From the NCBI GenBank assembly GCA_023412855.1, contig JAEZRJ010000059.1:1-16188 (forward strand): a DNA stretch of 16,188 bases, given 5' to 3'. The notes under the pieces are model-generated. The model had not been told where the DNA came from, ran no database searches, and saw only the letters and a program-made list of their open reading frames with translations. Below are positions 1-7,826 of the stretch, one piece after another. Positions within the stretch are counted from its first letter, which is position 1. Each line of letters opens with the position of its first letter. The translations under genes were made by a program, and so were the position numbers. This DNA comes from Bacillota bacterium (GTDB lineage Bacteria; Bacillota; Clostridia; Lachnospirales; Lachnospiraceae).

Positions 1-1473
1 GTATCAGATCCTCCGGTTCAGGACATCGAGGATGAGCGCTTTGATCTTGAATTCAGCCTGGTATTCATTTCAGACAGCCCGCTTAGCAGGGTAGTGGATG
101 CGGTTAAGCATGTTTCTGAGATTGAAGATGTACAAGGCTCCGTAGTCGACAGACAAAAATTGGCATATGTGTCTGAAGGTGACAATATGGATGTGGAGCT
201 GCCTATGGCTTCTGATAAGAACGGAGGCATGGAAGCGGTTTCTGCAGAAAGACAAGCCGTAATGCAGATGGCAGGCGGCACAAAAACGGCGGAGAAGAAA
301 ACTCAGGCATCGAAGCCCATAGTGAACAGGACCGTCCGTGTAGATATAGAAAAGTTGGACGTGCTCATGAACCTGGTGAGCGAGCTTATCATAGCTAAGA
401 ACTCCTTAGTATCCGCCTCCGGCGGAGAGCGGGGAAACAGCTCTGGCTTCAACGAGCAGATTGAATATCTGGAAAGCGTAACGACAAATCTTCATGAATC
501 TGTTATGAAGGTGCGAATGGTTCCTATCGAGAGCGTTGTAAATAAGTTCCCGAGGATGATTCGTGATTTGTCGAAGAAATTAGATAAAAAGATGGAATTG
601 TACATGTCCGGCGAGGAGACGGAGTTAGACCGTACCGTGGTGGACGAAATCGGCGATCCTTTGATGCATTTGCTGCGTAATGCCGCGGACCACGGGTTGG
701 AAACGGCCCAGATTCGTAAAGAAAGCGGTAAGCCGGCGGTAGGCTCTATTTTCTTAGATGCTTATCAGGATGGTAATAATGTAGTGATCGAGGTGCGGGA
801 CGACGGCGCCGGAATCAATACTGAAATGGTAAAGAATAAGGCCGTAAGCAGGGGAATTATCACTGCAGATCAGGGTGAAAATATGTCCGAACAGGAGATT
901 GTGAATCTGCTGTTCCATGCGGGATTCTCCACTGCTGATGTTGTATCCGACGTATCAGGAAGAGGCGTTGGTCTGGATGTGGTAAAATCCAAGATTGAAG
1001 CTCTCAGCGGTGAAGTAGAGGTGAAGAGCAAGCCGGGCATAGGAAGCACATGGACGATTCGCCTTCCTCTGACATTAGCTATTATTCAGGCGTTAATGGT
1101 AGACGTGGGCGGCGAAAAATATGCGGTTTCCCTCGGTTCAATACAGACTATTGAGGATATTTCGCCAAGCGAGATCAAGACGGTACAGAACAAAGAAGTA
1201 ATCCATTTGAGAGGAATCGTTATTCCCCTTATCAGGCTGAGCGGCGTGCTCGATGTTACGAGCAAGAAAAGCCCTGAGGATAACATGACGGTAGTCATTG
1301 TTAAGAAAGGCAGCCGGATGGCAGGCCTTGTAGTAGATGAACTTATGGGACAGCAGGAAATCGTTATCAAGTCTTTGGGCAGATACATTACAAAATGTAA
1401 AGTGATCAGCGGAGCCACCATTTTGGGCGACGGTGAGGTTGCACTGATTCTCGATACGAATGCGTTGTTTTAA
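1..1473 (+). CDS. cheA: Chemotaxis histidine kinase CheA (5' end missing)
   Basis: CheA autophosphorylates on a P1 histidine in response to receptor signals and passes phosphate to CheY and CheB. The frame is open from base 1, so the gene starts upstream; a GTG at 94 lies inside the P2-like region and is not the start. In the 490 visible residues: end of a P2 (CheY-binding) region to about 65, a Lys/Ala-rich linker, P3 dimerisation helices (about 112-175), the P4 ATPase domain with N box HLLRNAADHGLE (about 224), G1 DDGAGIN (about 267) and G2 GRGVGLDVV (about 320), then the P5 CheW-like domain from about 358 to the end. The P1 phosphotransfer domain lies outside the window. It is followed 14 nt later by cheW, preceded by an AAGGAGG site, so the two are surely co-transcribed. 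Confidence 0.97.
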   Translation, partial: VSDPPVQDIEDERFDLEFSLVFISDSPLSRVVDAVKHVSEIEDVQGSVVDRQKLAYVSEGDNMDVELPMASDKNGGMEAVSAERQAVMQMAGGTKTAEKKTQASKPIVNRTVRVDIEKLDVLMNLVSELIIAKNSLVSASGGERGNSSGFNEQIEYLESVTTNLHESVMKVRMVPIESVVNKFPRMIRDLSKKLDKKMELYMSGEETELDRTVVDEIGDPLMHLLRNAADHGLETAQIRKESGKPAVGSIFLDAYQDGNNVVIEVRDDGAGINTEMVKNKAVSRGIITADQGENMSEQEIVNLLFHAGFSTADVVSDVSGRGVGLDVVKSKIEALSGEVEVKSKPGIGSTWTIRLPLTLAIIQALMVDVGGEKYAVSLGSIQTIEDISPSEIKTVQNKEVIHLRGIVIPLIRLSGVLDVTSKKSPEDNMTVVIVKKGSRMAGLVVDELMGQQEIVIKSLGRYITKCKVISGATILGDGEVALILDTNALF

Positions 1474-1487
1474 GGAGGAATTAACAA

Positions 1488-1955
1488 ATGGAAGAATTAA
1501 AAGTCGGTTTAGAAAATGAGACCACTCAGTTCATCGTAGTGAGACTGGGTGAAGAGCAATACGGCATAAATATTAAATATGTGGACAATATTGTTCGTAT
1601 GCAGCATATTACGAGGGTTCCCAAGGTACAAGAATATTTGAGAGGCGTTATTAACCTTAGAGGCGAAGTGATTCCGGTTATGAGCATACGCGTAAAGATG
1701 GATTTGGAGCTGGACGAATATTCAAAAGCTACGAGAATCATTATTTTAAAGCTGGAACAGCAGGGAAATATCGGAATCATTGTGGATGAAGTGAAGGAAG
1801 TGGTCACATTGGATAACTCCCAAATTGAAAAGGTAGCATATGACAGTAAAGAAGAGCGGGAAAACTTTATTTTTGCCATTGGAAAGTACGGAGACGGCGG
1901 ATTAATATCCCTTCTCGATTTAAACGTGGTTGTATTGGACAAAGAGAACGCATAG
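1488..1955 (+). CDS. cheW: Chemotaxis coupling protein CheW
   Basis: This 155-aa protein consists of one CheW domain, the SH3-like scaffold that links chemoreceptors to the P5 domain of CheA in the receptor array. Typical features are the N-terminal stretch QFIVVRLGEEQYGI, the segment RVPKVQEYLRGVINLRGEVIP and the later IIVDEVKEVV. Length matches the family. The ATG is 10 nt after a strong AAGGAGG site (1472-1478) lying directly on the cheA stop codon, which suggests coupled translation. It lies between cheA and cheC, the standard Firmicute order. Nothing is unusual. Confidence 0.96.
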   Translation: MEELKVGLENETTQFIVVRLGEEQYGINIKYVDNIVRMQHITRVPKVQEYLRGVINLRGEVIPVMSIRVKMDLELDEYSKATRIIILKLEQQGNIGIIVDEVKEVVTLDNSQIEKVAYDSKEERENFIFAIGKYGDGGLISLLDLNVVVLDKENA

Positions 1956-1965
1956 GAGGTTTCTT

Positions 1966-2580
1966 GTGGCTAATCTGGATTTGGAGACTATGTCTCAGGA
2001 GTATTACGACGTATTAAAGGAATTAGGAAATATCGGAGCAGGAAATGCTACAACTGCTTTGGCACAGATGCTGCAATGTAAAGTTGACATGTCGGTGCCG
2101 CAGGTCAGGCTTCTGGAGTTTCAGGATGTCGCATCCCTTATGGGCGGTGAAGAGCAGCTTATGGCAGGAATATATCTGGGCGTAGACGGAGATATTACGG
2201 GAAGCATTATGTTTTTGCTGGAGAAGGAGTCGGCCAGGCATTTGGTAAGCAAGCTTATGGGAATGACCTTAGAAGGTGAAGAATTTTCAGAGATGGAAAT
2301 GTCGGCCTTGCAGGAGGTAGGAAATATCATTACCGGATCTTACTTGAATTCTTTGTCTTCTCTTACTGGATTATGTATTTATCCCACAATTCCGTCCCTG
2401 GCAGTGGATATGGCCGGTGCTATTTTAAGCGTTCCTGCAATTGAATTTGGAACTTTGGGAGATAAGATCCTATTAATACAGACGCAGTTTTTTGATGAGA
2501 TTCAGTTGGATGGTTATTTTATCCTTATTCCTGATTTGGAGTCTTACGGAAAGATATTGTCTTCTCTTGGAATTATGTGA
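1966..2580 (+). CDS. cheC: CheY-P phosphatase CheC
   Basis: CheC dephosphorylates CheY-P and in Bacillus also binds CheD to tune adaptation. I place the start at GTG 1966, because AGGAGG (1954-1959) sits 6 nt upstream; a longer version from TTG 1930 would overlap cheW and has no such site. This gives 204 aa. Both helical active-site motifs of the CheC/CheX/FliY family are present: D15-x3-E19-x2-N22 in the first half and S113-x3-E117-x2-N120 in the second, so both sites look intact. There is no CheW-like or FliN domain, so it is CheC rather than FliY. Only 10 nt separate it from cheW. Confidence 0.93.
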   Translation: MANLDLETMSQEYYDVLKELGNIGAGNATTALAQMLQCKVDMSVPQVRLLEFQDVASLMGGEEQLMAGIYLGVDGDITGSIMFLLEKESARHLVSKLMGMTLEGEEFSEMEMSALQEVGNIITGSYLNSLSSLTGLCIYPTIPSLAVDMAGAILSVPAIEFGTLGDKILLIQTQFFDEIQLDGYFILIPDLESYGKILSSLGIM

Positions 2581-2623
2581 GAGACAGTTTGTACCAAAGA
2601 AAAATAGGAGACTCGGAAGAGAT

Positions 2624-3109
2624 ATGAGTGAAATAATAAAAGTCGGAATGGCGGATCTTAAAATATGCGTGAGTCCGGACGCCGTTACAACTTTAGGTTT
2701 AGGGTCTTGTGTTGGATTCGCAATTCGAGACCCTATAACTAAAGTAGGCGGTTTGGCGCATATCATGCTGCCGGACAGCACGCAGATAAAAAATAACAGC
2801 AATGTTCCTAAGTTCGCGGATACGGGAATTGTCGAGTTGGTACGTCAGATTATCGCAAAGGGTGCAAATCAAGGCCGCCTTGTGGCGAAAATTGCAGGTG
2901 GAGCACAGATGTTTGCTTTTCAGAATAAATCGGATATGGTGCGCATTGGAGACAGAAATGTGGAAGCAACGAAAAAAAAACTGGCAGAGCTTAAAATACC
3001 GGTTTTGGCACAGGATACTGGTGACAGCTATGGAAGGACAGTTATATTTTATCCCGAGACGGGCGATTTTGTGATTCGTGCGGTCGGTAAGGAGCAGAGA
3101 GTAATATAA
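2624..3109 (+). CDS. cheD: Chemoreceptor glutamine deamidase CheD
   Basis: CheD deamidates glutamines on chemoreceptors and in Gram-positives interacts with CheC, linking CheY-P level to receptor activity. The ATG at 2624 gives 161 aa, the normal family length; the frame continues upstream into cheC, but that extension is not CheD-like. Catalytic residues by comparison with the Thermotoga enzyme (Thr21, Cys27, His44) are all present with a constant offset of two: Thr23, Cys29 in GLGSCVG and His46 in GLAHIMLP. The ribosome binding site is weak (GGAAGAG, about 2615-2621). cheC ends 43 nt upstream. Confidence 0.94.
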   Translation: MSEIIKVGMADLKICVSPDAVTTLGLGSCVGFAIRDPITKVGGLAHIMLPDSTQIKNNSNVPKFADTGIVELVRQIIAKGANQGRLVAKIAGGAQMFAFQNKSDMVRIGDRNVEATKKKLAELKIPVLAQDTGDSYGRTVIFYPETGDFVIRAVGKEQRVI

Positions 3110-3136
3110 GAAACAGAAGAAAAGAGGGGAACGGCA

Positions 3137-3400
3137 ATGAGAAGGAAATTGATACCACCTTTTTTAATGCTGTTTGCAGGCGCGATAACCAGTATTACTA
3201 TGTGGGTGCTTCACTATGAAACCAAGACTATGCTTTCCATTTTACTTGGAGTATTGGTCGTTTTTTACATAATAGGTTCTTTACTGAGATGGATGCTGGA
3301 TGTTTTCGATAAACAGAATGTGGTGCCCGAGATGGCGGATGAAGCACAGGAGCAGTTAGGAGAAGCGGCAGCGGAGGAAGAAGGGCAGGAGGACTCATAG
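3137..3400 (+). CDS. Small two-helix membrane protein of the fla/che operon, unknown function
   Basis: An 87-aa protein with two predicted membrane helices: about residues 6-25 and about 31-52. A positively charged N-terminus (MRRK) and a very acidic C-terminal tail (about 65-87, rich in Glu/Ala) flank them. I do not recognise a named domain. Start ATG 3137 follows an AGAGGGGA purine-rich site (about 3122-3129). It lies 27 nt after cheD and 33 nt before fliA, so it belongs to the same transcript. Position suggests a minor role in flagellar assembly or in regulating the operon, but the sequence itself does not show this. The helix pair followed by an acidic cytoplasmic tail could make it an adaptor at the membrane. 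Confidence 0.8.
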   Translation: MRRKLIPPFLMLFAGAITSITMWVLHYETKTMLSILLGVLVVFYIIGSLLRWMLDVFDKQNVVPEMADEAQEQLGEAAAEEEGQEDS

Positions 3401-3433
3401 AGAAGACAATCTTAAGGGCAACTGGAGGAGAGT

Positions 3434-4201
3434 ATGGACGAAGCAGGCAGAAAAAAGTTGTGGGAGGAATACGGGAGAGGGAAGTCAGCTGAAGTACGCG
3501 AGAAACTCATCCTGGAATACGCTCCGCTCGTAAAGCTGGTAGCCGGCAGACTCAGCATGTATTTGGGATATAACGTCGAATACGACGATTTAGTCGGTTA
3601 CGGTATTTTCGGATTGATAGATGCCATCGATAAGTTTGACAGCATGAAGGAGGTCAAATTTGAGACTTATGCGAGTCTGCGTATCCGGGGAGCGATTCTC
3701 GATCAGATACGCAAGATGGACTGGATTCCCAGAACGATAAGACAGCGCCAGAAGAAGGTAGAGACTGCGATAAAAGAAATTGAGGCGCTACACGGAAGAA
3801 ACGCGACAGAAGGGGAAATTGCGGTGTCTCTTGGAATTTCCGAGGCGGAGTACGGAGAGTGGCAGTCACAGATGAAGATCACGAATGTGGTGTCTCTGAA
3901 TGAGTTCATGGAGCAGGGAAGTGAGGTTCCTACCGAAAATAATAAGAATTCACATTTTGACAGTCCGGAAGATGTAGTTGAAAAAGCGGAGTTAAAAGAG
4001 GTATTGGGAGAGGCGCTGGATCTGCTTACGGAAAAGGAACGCAGAGTAATCGAATTATATTATTATGAGGAATTAACGCTGAAGGAGATAAGCAGTATAT
4101 TGGAAGTGTCAGAATCGAGAATTTCACAACTGCATACGCGGGGATTGCAGAAAATGAAAACTAAAATGGGGAACTACATAGGTATATTGACTATTAGTTA
4201 G
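3434..4201 (+). CDS. fliA: Flagellar/motility sigma factor FliA (sigma-28, SigD/WhiG family)
   Basis: Alternative sigma factor directing RNA polymerase to late flagellar, motor, flagellin and chemotaxis promoters. The 255-aa length is typical. Region 2 (about 27-98) includes DLVGYGIFGLIDAIDKFD and the RIRGAILDQIRKMDWIPR segment characteristic of the FliA/WhiG group; region 3 spans about 105-160; region 4 (about 195-245) has LTEKERRVIELYYYEELTL and the recognition helix SESRISQLHTRGLQKM. A GGAGGAG site at 3425-3431 precedes ATG 3434 by only 2-3 nt, rather close; ATG is still the only reasonable start. In Bacillus subtilis sigD likewise sits near the end of fla/che. I found no convincing sigma-28 promoter (TAAA-N15-GCCGATAT) inside the window. 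Confidence 0.96.
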   Translation: MDEAGRKKLWEEYGRGKSAEVREKLILEYAPLVKLVAGRLSMYLGYNVEYDDLVGYGIFGLIDAIDKFDSMKEVKFETYASLRIRGAILDQIRKMDWIPRTIRQRQKKVETAIKEIEALHGRNATEGEIAVSLGISEAEYGEWQSQMKITNVVSLNEFMEQGSEVPTENNKNSHFDSPEDVVEKAELKEVLGEALDLLTEKERRVIELYYYEELTLKEISSILEVSESRISQLHTRGLQKMKTKMGNYIGILTIS

Positions 4202-4216
4202 TGGGGTTAGCTTATT

Positions 4217-5800
4217 ATGAATGGATATTTTCAACTTATTTGTGAAGAAGGTGTAACCAAATTGCAGGTATTTCCGCCGACAAATGGTGGAGAGACGGCC
4301 AATTTAAGCGAAATTGTAGAATACTTGTCTGGCAGAAACATCGCATACGATAATCGTGCGCTGCATTCTCTTATGGGAAGAGCGGAGCCGTATACGGTAA
4401 TTATTAATAATGTGGCGGGTATGGAAGAGCGCGAGAATTATAAATTGACGGTGAGTCAGGATAAGATGATTGCTACCGTTCGTTTTTATCCGCCCTCTGT
4501 TAACGGCGGAAAGATGACCAAGAGCGAATTTATCGATGATCTTGGTTTTAAAGGTATCAAATTTGGAATACAGGAAGAGGAAATAATCAAGTACTTTGAA
4601 AATAGACGTTATTGTGAAGATATCATCGTAGCGAGGGGAAAAGAACCCCGTCACGGAACAGATGCTTATATAGAATATTATTTTAATACGGACTTAAAAG
4701 TAAAGCCTACGTTGAAAGACGACGGAAGCGTGGACTTTTTTAATTTGAATACAATCAATCATTGTCATAAAGGTGATGTAATCGCCAGGTTGTTCCCGGA
4801 AGACATGGGAGAGGCAGGCACTAATCTGATGGGGGAGAGGCTGAAACCCCGTGATGTAAAGAAAAAGATGTTGAAATACAGCCGAAATGTTACTCTTTCC
4901 GAGGACAAGCTCACCATGATTTCTGAAGTGGACGGGCATGTGACCTTAGTGGATGAGAAGGTATTTGTTTCTGATGTCTTATCCGTTGATAATGTAGACA
5001 ATGCCACGGGAAATATCGAATATGACGGGAGCGTTCAGGTCAGAGGAAATATATGCGCAAATTTTTCCGTGAAATCGAAAGGAAACATCGAGGTTCAAGG
5101 CGTGGTAGAGGGGGCTTTCTTAGAGGCTGGCGGCAATATCACCATAGCCAGAGGCATGAACGGCATGAATCGGGGAATTCTGCGGGCGCAGGGGAATATT
5201 GTTGCGAGGTATATGGAGAATACTACGGCGATAGCAGGCGGATATGTGTCGTCAGAATCTATTCTGCATAGTACGGTGCAGGCGGGAACTGAGGTGACGG
5301 TAAGCGGAAAACGTGGATTTATAACAGGCGGCCGGGTCTGCGCTACGAACACGATAACCGTAAAAACTTTAGGATCTCCTATGGGTGTGGATACAATAGT
5401 AGAGGTAGGAGCTAATCCCACTACGAAGACTCGTATTCAAGAGTTACAGAAGGAAATTATGGAGGCAACAAAGGTAGTGAAATCGGTTCAGCCGATTCTC
5501 ACGTCCACGCAGCAAAAGCTGGCGAAAGGGGTAAAGCTGTCTCCGGAACAGATACAATATATGAAGTCTTTGATTTTCCTAAATAAGGAAAAGACGAAAG
5601 AGATAGAAGAGAAGATGGCAGAAATGGACGGACTTCAGGATTTTATCGGCAATATGTCAGGAGCCAGTGTCAATGTGACCGGCGTAGTATACGGAGGAAC
5701 CCGTGTATGCATCGGTGATTTGTCTATGATAATAAAGAGTGAAATGCAGTATTGCAAATTCATTAAAATGGATGGCGAGGTAAAAATGACGGCACTTTAG
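4217..5800 (+). CDS. FapA-family (DUF342) flagellar assembly protein
   Basis: A 527-aa protein of the DUF342/FapA family, associated with flagellar gene clusters; a Vibrio member is implicated in flagellation, but the mechanism is not settled. Residues 1-90 form a variable N-terminal region; about 95-255 carry the FapA N-terminal domain (EFIDDLGFKGIKFGI; the GDVIARLFPED turn). About 255-400 are a right-handed beta-helix-like stretch with repeated GNI and G-rich turns (VRGNICA, KGNIEVQG, GGNITIARG, AQGNIVAR). About 404-480 are a long charged coiled coil, and the last 45 residues return to beta structure. The coil inserted between beta parts is usual in this family. Start ATG 4217 has only a weak GTGGGG site upstream, 16 nt after the fliA stop. 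It is likely cytoplasmic, as no signal or membrane helix is seen. Confidence 0.88.
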   Translation: MNGYFQLICEEGVTKLQVFPPTNGGETANLSEIVEYLSGRNIAYDNRALHSLMGRAEPYTVIINNVAGMEERENYKLTVSQDKMIATVRFYPPSVNGGKMTKSEFIDDLGFKGIKFGIQEEEIIKYFENRRYCEDIIVARGKEPRHGTDAYIEYYFNTDLKVKPTLKDDGSVDFFNLNTINHCHKGDVIARLFPEDMGEAGTNLMGERLKPRDVKKKMLKYSRNVTLSEDKLTMISEVDGHVTLVDEKVFVSDVLSVDNVDNATGNIEYDGSVQVRGNICANFSVKSKGNIEVQGVVEGAFLEAGGNITIARGMNGMNRGILRAQGNIVARYMENTTAIAGGYVSSESILHSTVQAGTEVTVSGKRGFITGGRVCATNTITVKTLGSPMGVDTIVEVGANPTTKTRIQELQKEIMEATKVVKSVQPILTSTQQKLAKGVKLSPEQIQYMKSLIFLNKEKTKEIEEKMAEMDGLQDFIGNMSGASVNVTGVVYGGTRVCIGDLSMIIKSEMQYCKFIKMDGEVKMTAL

Positions 5801-5820
5801 TGAAAAAGGAGGTCATAACG

Positions 5821-6147
5821 ATGTCGATTAGCCGTATTGAGTTGCAGGGACAGATAACACGCGCGCAAGATTACACTACGATAAAGCATAATGAAGACAA
5901 TAAGGGAATGGTCGATCAGAGCAATTTCCAGAAACAATTCAGCAAAGTCGTGGATGATCGTATGACGCAGGTGCATCAAGGGGAGGATACCGAAAAGCAA
6001 AACAAACGCTTTGACGCCAAGGATAAAGGGAATGGCGAATATTCAGGCGACGGGGGACAGCACCGCAAAAAGGACGAGGAGAAGAAGGACGGTCCTGACG
6101 GGAAGGTTATGATTAAAAATATGAATCGGTTTGACATAAAGATTTAG
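5821..6147 (+). CDS. Charged 108-aa protein of the fla/che operon, unknown function
   Basis: Start ATG 5821 is preceded by AAAGGAGG (5805-5812); the frame can extend back to a GTG overlapping the fapA stop, but this would put the ribosome site inside the gene. The protein has no membrane helix. Residues 1-40 look structured and include IELQGQITRAQDY, KHNEDN and MVDQSNFQKQF; residues about 60-95 are extremely rich in Lys, Asp, Glu and Gly and probably disordered. I recall similar short proteins following fapA-like genes in other Clostridia, but know no function. It ends with a TAG overlapping the AGGAG of the next gene, so translation is coupled. A chaperone or adaptor role in flagellar assembly is possible but unproven. 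Confidence 0.8.
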   Translation: MSISRIELQGQITRAQDYTTIKHNEDNKGMVDQSNFQKQFSKVVDDRMTQVHQGEDTEKQNKRFDAKDKGNGEYSGDGGQHRKKDEEKKDGPDGKVMIKNMNRFDIKI

Positions 6148-6160
6148 GAGAAGACAATCT

Positions 6161-6925
6161 ATGAACACAGCGGAAATTGTTCTTCTTATTATTGGCGGTA
6201 TCATTTTGGTGTTGAGCTTTGTTTTGCCTGTTTGGAAGGGGAAAACTGAGGAAAAGGGGCCGCAGATAGATAAAGGACAAATAAAAGAACTGGTAGAAAA
6301 AGAGGTAGAAGAGGCCAAGAAGCGTATTGGTGATATTGTCGATGAGACGGTCACTTACTCCATGGAAAAAACGGAGAGAAGCATGGAACGGCTGGCAAAT
6401 GAGAAAATTATGGCAGTCAACGAATACTCCGATCTCGTCTTGGAAAATATTAACAAGAATCATAATGAAGTGATTTTCTTATATGACATGCTGAACGATA
6501 AGCATGAAAATCTTGTTAGTACGGTAAGCGAAGCCGGTAAAGTGGCGAAGGAAATAAAACAGGCGGTAGAACTGCCGGAAGAAGAAAAAAACGAGGCAGA
6601 GAAAAAGGCTGCGCCTGTGGCGGCAAAAACTCCTAAAGAAGAAGTTGCATTTGTACCCATTGCGCCGGAAAAAGTGACGGTAAAAAAAGGTGGCAGACGC
6701 AAAGCTGCGGATACGGTAAAAACGAAGGTTGTAGGTGGTGAGGCTGAAGTAAAAAGTGAGCCGGTTAAGCCTGAGCCTGTAATCGCAGAAGAAAAGAGCA
6801 AAAATAGCAATGAAAAAATATTAGGTCTGCACAAGGAGGGAAAATCCCAAACTGCGATAGCGAAGGAATTAGGACTCGGCGTCGGAGAAGTGAAGCTGGT
6901 CATCGATTTATTTGAGCAGACGTAA
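6161..6925 (+). CDS. Membrane-anchored coiled-coil protein with C-terminal HTH (DUF6115-like; SwrB position)
   Basis: A 254-aa protein. Residues about 4-24 are a single membrane helix (IVLLIIGGIILVLSFVLPVW) without a signal peptidase site; about 33-125 are an acidic/basic heptad-like coiled coil; about 130-215 are a low-complexity Ala/Lys/Glu/Pro linker; residues about 217-254 form a compact helix-turn-helix (HKEGKSQTAIAKELGLGVGE), the hallmark of DUF6115 proteins. In Bacillus subtilis the membrane protein SwrB, which helps activate the flagellar export apparatus, sits at the same place after sigD and before rpsB; the architecture (short N-terminal anchor, coil) is similar, so I infer a SwrB-like role. 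AGGAG (6146-6150) lies 10 nt before the ATG. The HTH could bind DNA at the membrane or simply be a protein-binding fold. Confidence 0.85.
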   Translation: MNTAEIVLLIIGGIILVLSFVLPVWKGKTEEKGPQIDKGQIKELVEKEVEEAKKRIGDIVDETVTYSMEKTERSMERLANEKIMAVNEYSDLVLENINKNHNEVIFLYDMLNDKHENLVSTVSEAGKVAKEIKQAVELPEEEKNEAEKKAAPVAAKTPKEEVAFVPIAPEKVTVKKGGRRKAADTVKTKVVGGEAEVKSEPVKPEPVIAEEKSKNSNEKILGLHKEGKSQTAIAKELGLGVGEVKLVIDLFEQT

Positions 6926-6962
6926 AGCGGGCAGGCCGAAATTAGGACGGGCAGGAACGGAT

Positions 6963-7595
6963 ATGAATTTGAAATATTATTTGAGAGGGCTTGGCTTAGG
7001 CATAATCATTACCGCCGTTATTATGGGATTTGCGACGGGCGGAAAGAGAGAAGCCCTTACGAACGACGAAATCATAGCGAGGGCGAAGGCTCTAGGTATG
7101 GTGGAGAATAAAGTCCTGACAGAGTACACGGAAGAAGTGAAAAACAAAGAGGGGGAAGGTGCCTCTAATAAGTCGGACGATTCGGAGGCAGAGGCCGTAA
7201 AAGAGCAGGAGGCTCTTCCTGTGAATGAGACGGGGAAAGAATCTGAAGATGCGGCAGACTTGAACGGTACCTCAGGTGATTCTGACGTGGAAGCAGCTAA
7301 AACTGATTCTGATGGAGTTTTAAAGGATGAAGTGGCCGGCATGGCGGATGCAGAGCTGGAAGAACCGGAGCCTACGGTTTTTTCCGTAAAAAAAGGCGAA
7401 GCTCCTTACAGCATATGCAAACGGCTTGCAGAATTCGATTTAATTTCATCGGCAGATGATTTCGATACGTATTTATTAAACAATGGGTATGACAGAAAGA
7501 TTGTCGCGGCGGAATATAAGATACCTTCCGGTGCTTCCGAAGAGGATATTGCAACGATTATTACGGGCGGAAAATTAGAGAATACAGAGCAGTAA
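6963..7595 (+). CDS. Membrane protein with MltG-type LysM-like domain, no transglycosylase domain
   Basis: Start chosen at ATG 6963 (AGGAA 6953-6957 upstream), giving 210 aa; a TTG at 6912 would overlap the previous gene and add 17 basic residues. Residues about 8-27 are one membrane helix, followed by the motif LTNDEIIARAKALGM, then a strongly acidic, Ser/Ala/Glu-rich spacer (about 50-135), and a C-terminal domain (about 138-205) resembling the LysM-like subdomain at the N-terminus of the endolytic transglycosylase MltG (ICKRLAEFDLISSADDFDTY... AAEYKIPSG). The catalytic domain of MltG is absent, so I do not expect lytic activity; database annotation as MltG would be misleading. It may bind peptidoglycan or septal proteins outside the cell. 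It is the last gene of the fla/che transcript. Confidence 0.8.
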   Translation: MNLKYYLRGLGLGIIITAVIMGFATGGKREALTNDEIIARAKALGMVENKVLTEYTEEVKNKEGEGASNKSDDSEAEAVKEQEALPVNETGKESEDAADLNGTSGDSDVEAAKTDSDGVLKDEVAGMADAELEEPEPTVFSVKKGEAPYSICKRLAEFDLISSADDFDTYLLNNGYDRKIVAAEYKIPSGASEEDIATIITGGKLENTEQ

Positions 7596-7609
7596 AAATA
7601 CCCTCGGGA

Positions 7610-7793
7610 TTTTGTGAAAAAACAGCACAAAACACTTCGCGGAATAGTCGTTGTTCACTCCGTTCTCAGTAACGCATGATGTTCTGTAATGCAAACTTTT
7701 TGCATTTAAATTCGCTTCGCGAAGCAGAAATCATCTCTTGCATCATGTTCTTACGTGCTTAACAGCAAGTGTTAAGCTACTGTGTGAACAGTA
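7610..7793. repeat. Cluster of inverted repeats between the fla/che operon and rpsB
   Basis: This non-coding stretch packs at least five inverted repeats: TTTTGTG/CACAAAA (7610-7616 with 7626-7632), AATGCAAA/TTTGCATT (7688-7695 with 7699-7706), the 12-bp palindrome GCTTCGCGAAGC (7714-7725), CTTAACA/TGTTAAG (7758-7764 with 7770-7776) and TACTGT/ACAGTA (7778-7783 with 7788-7793). Longer-range pairs also exist: TGTTCAC 7652-7658 with GTGAACA 7784-7790, and CATGATG 7675-7681 with CATCATG 7741-7747. Nested outer pairs with inner hairpins suggest a folded RNA or a palindromic repetitive element (MITE- or REP-like). No ORF is visible. Whether it recurs in the genome cannot be seen here. Confidence 0.55.
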
Positions 7794-7826
7794 ACATAAT
7801 TTCAGCAAATTTTCAGCAAATTTCGT

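Noticed and set aside
1086..1421. Minus-strand ORF opposite cheA
   Set aside because: Shadow of the CheA frame; no ribosome site and no family resemblance.
6912..6962. TTG start for the LysM-like membrane protein
   Set aside because: It would overlap the previous gene and lacks a ribosome site; ATG 6963 has AGGAA at proper distance. The basic extension could fit a cytoplasmic N-terminus, so this is not fully excluded.
3434..7595. Internal sigma-28 promoter within the operon
   Set aside because: I looked for TAAA-N15-GCCGATAT-like sequences; only isolated GCCGAT words appear, none with a matching upstream box.
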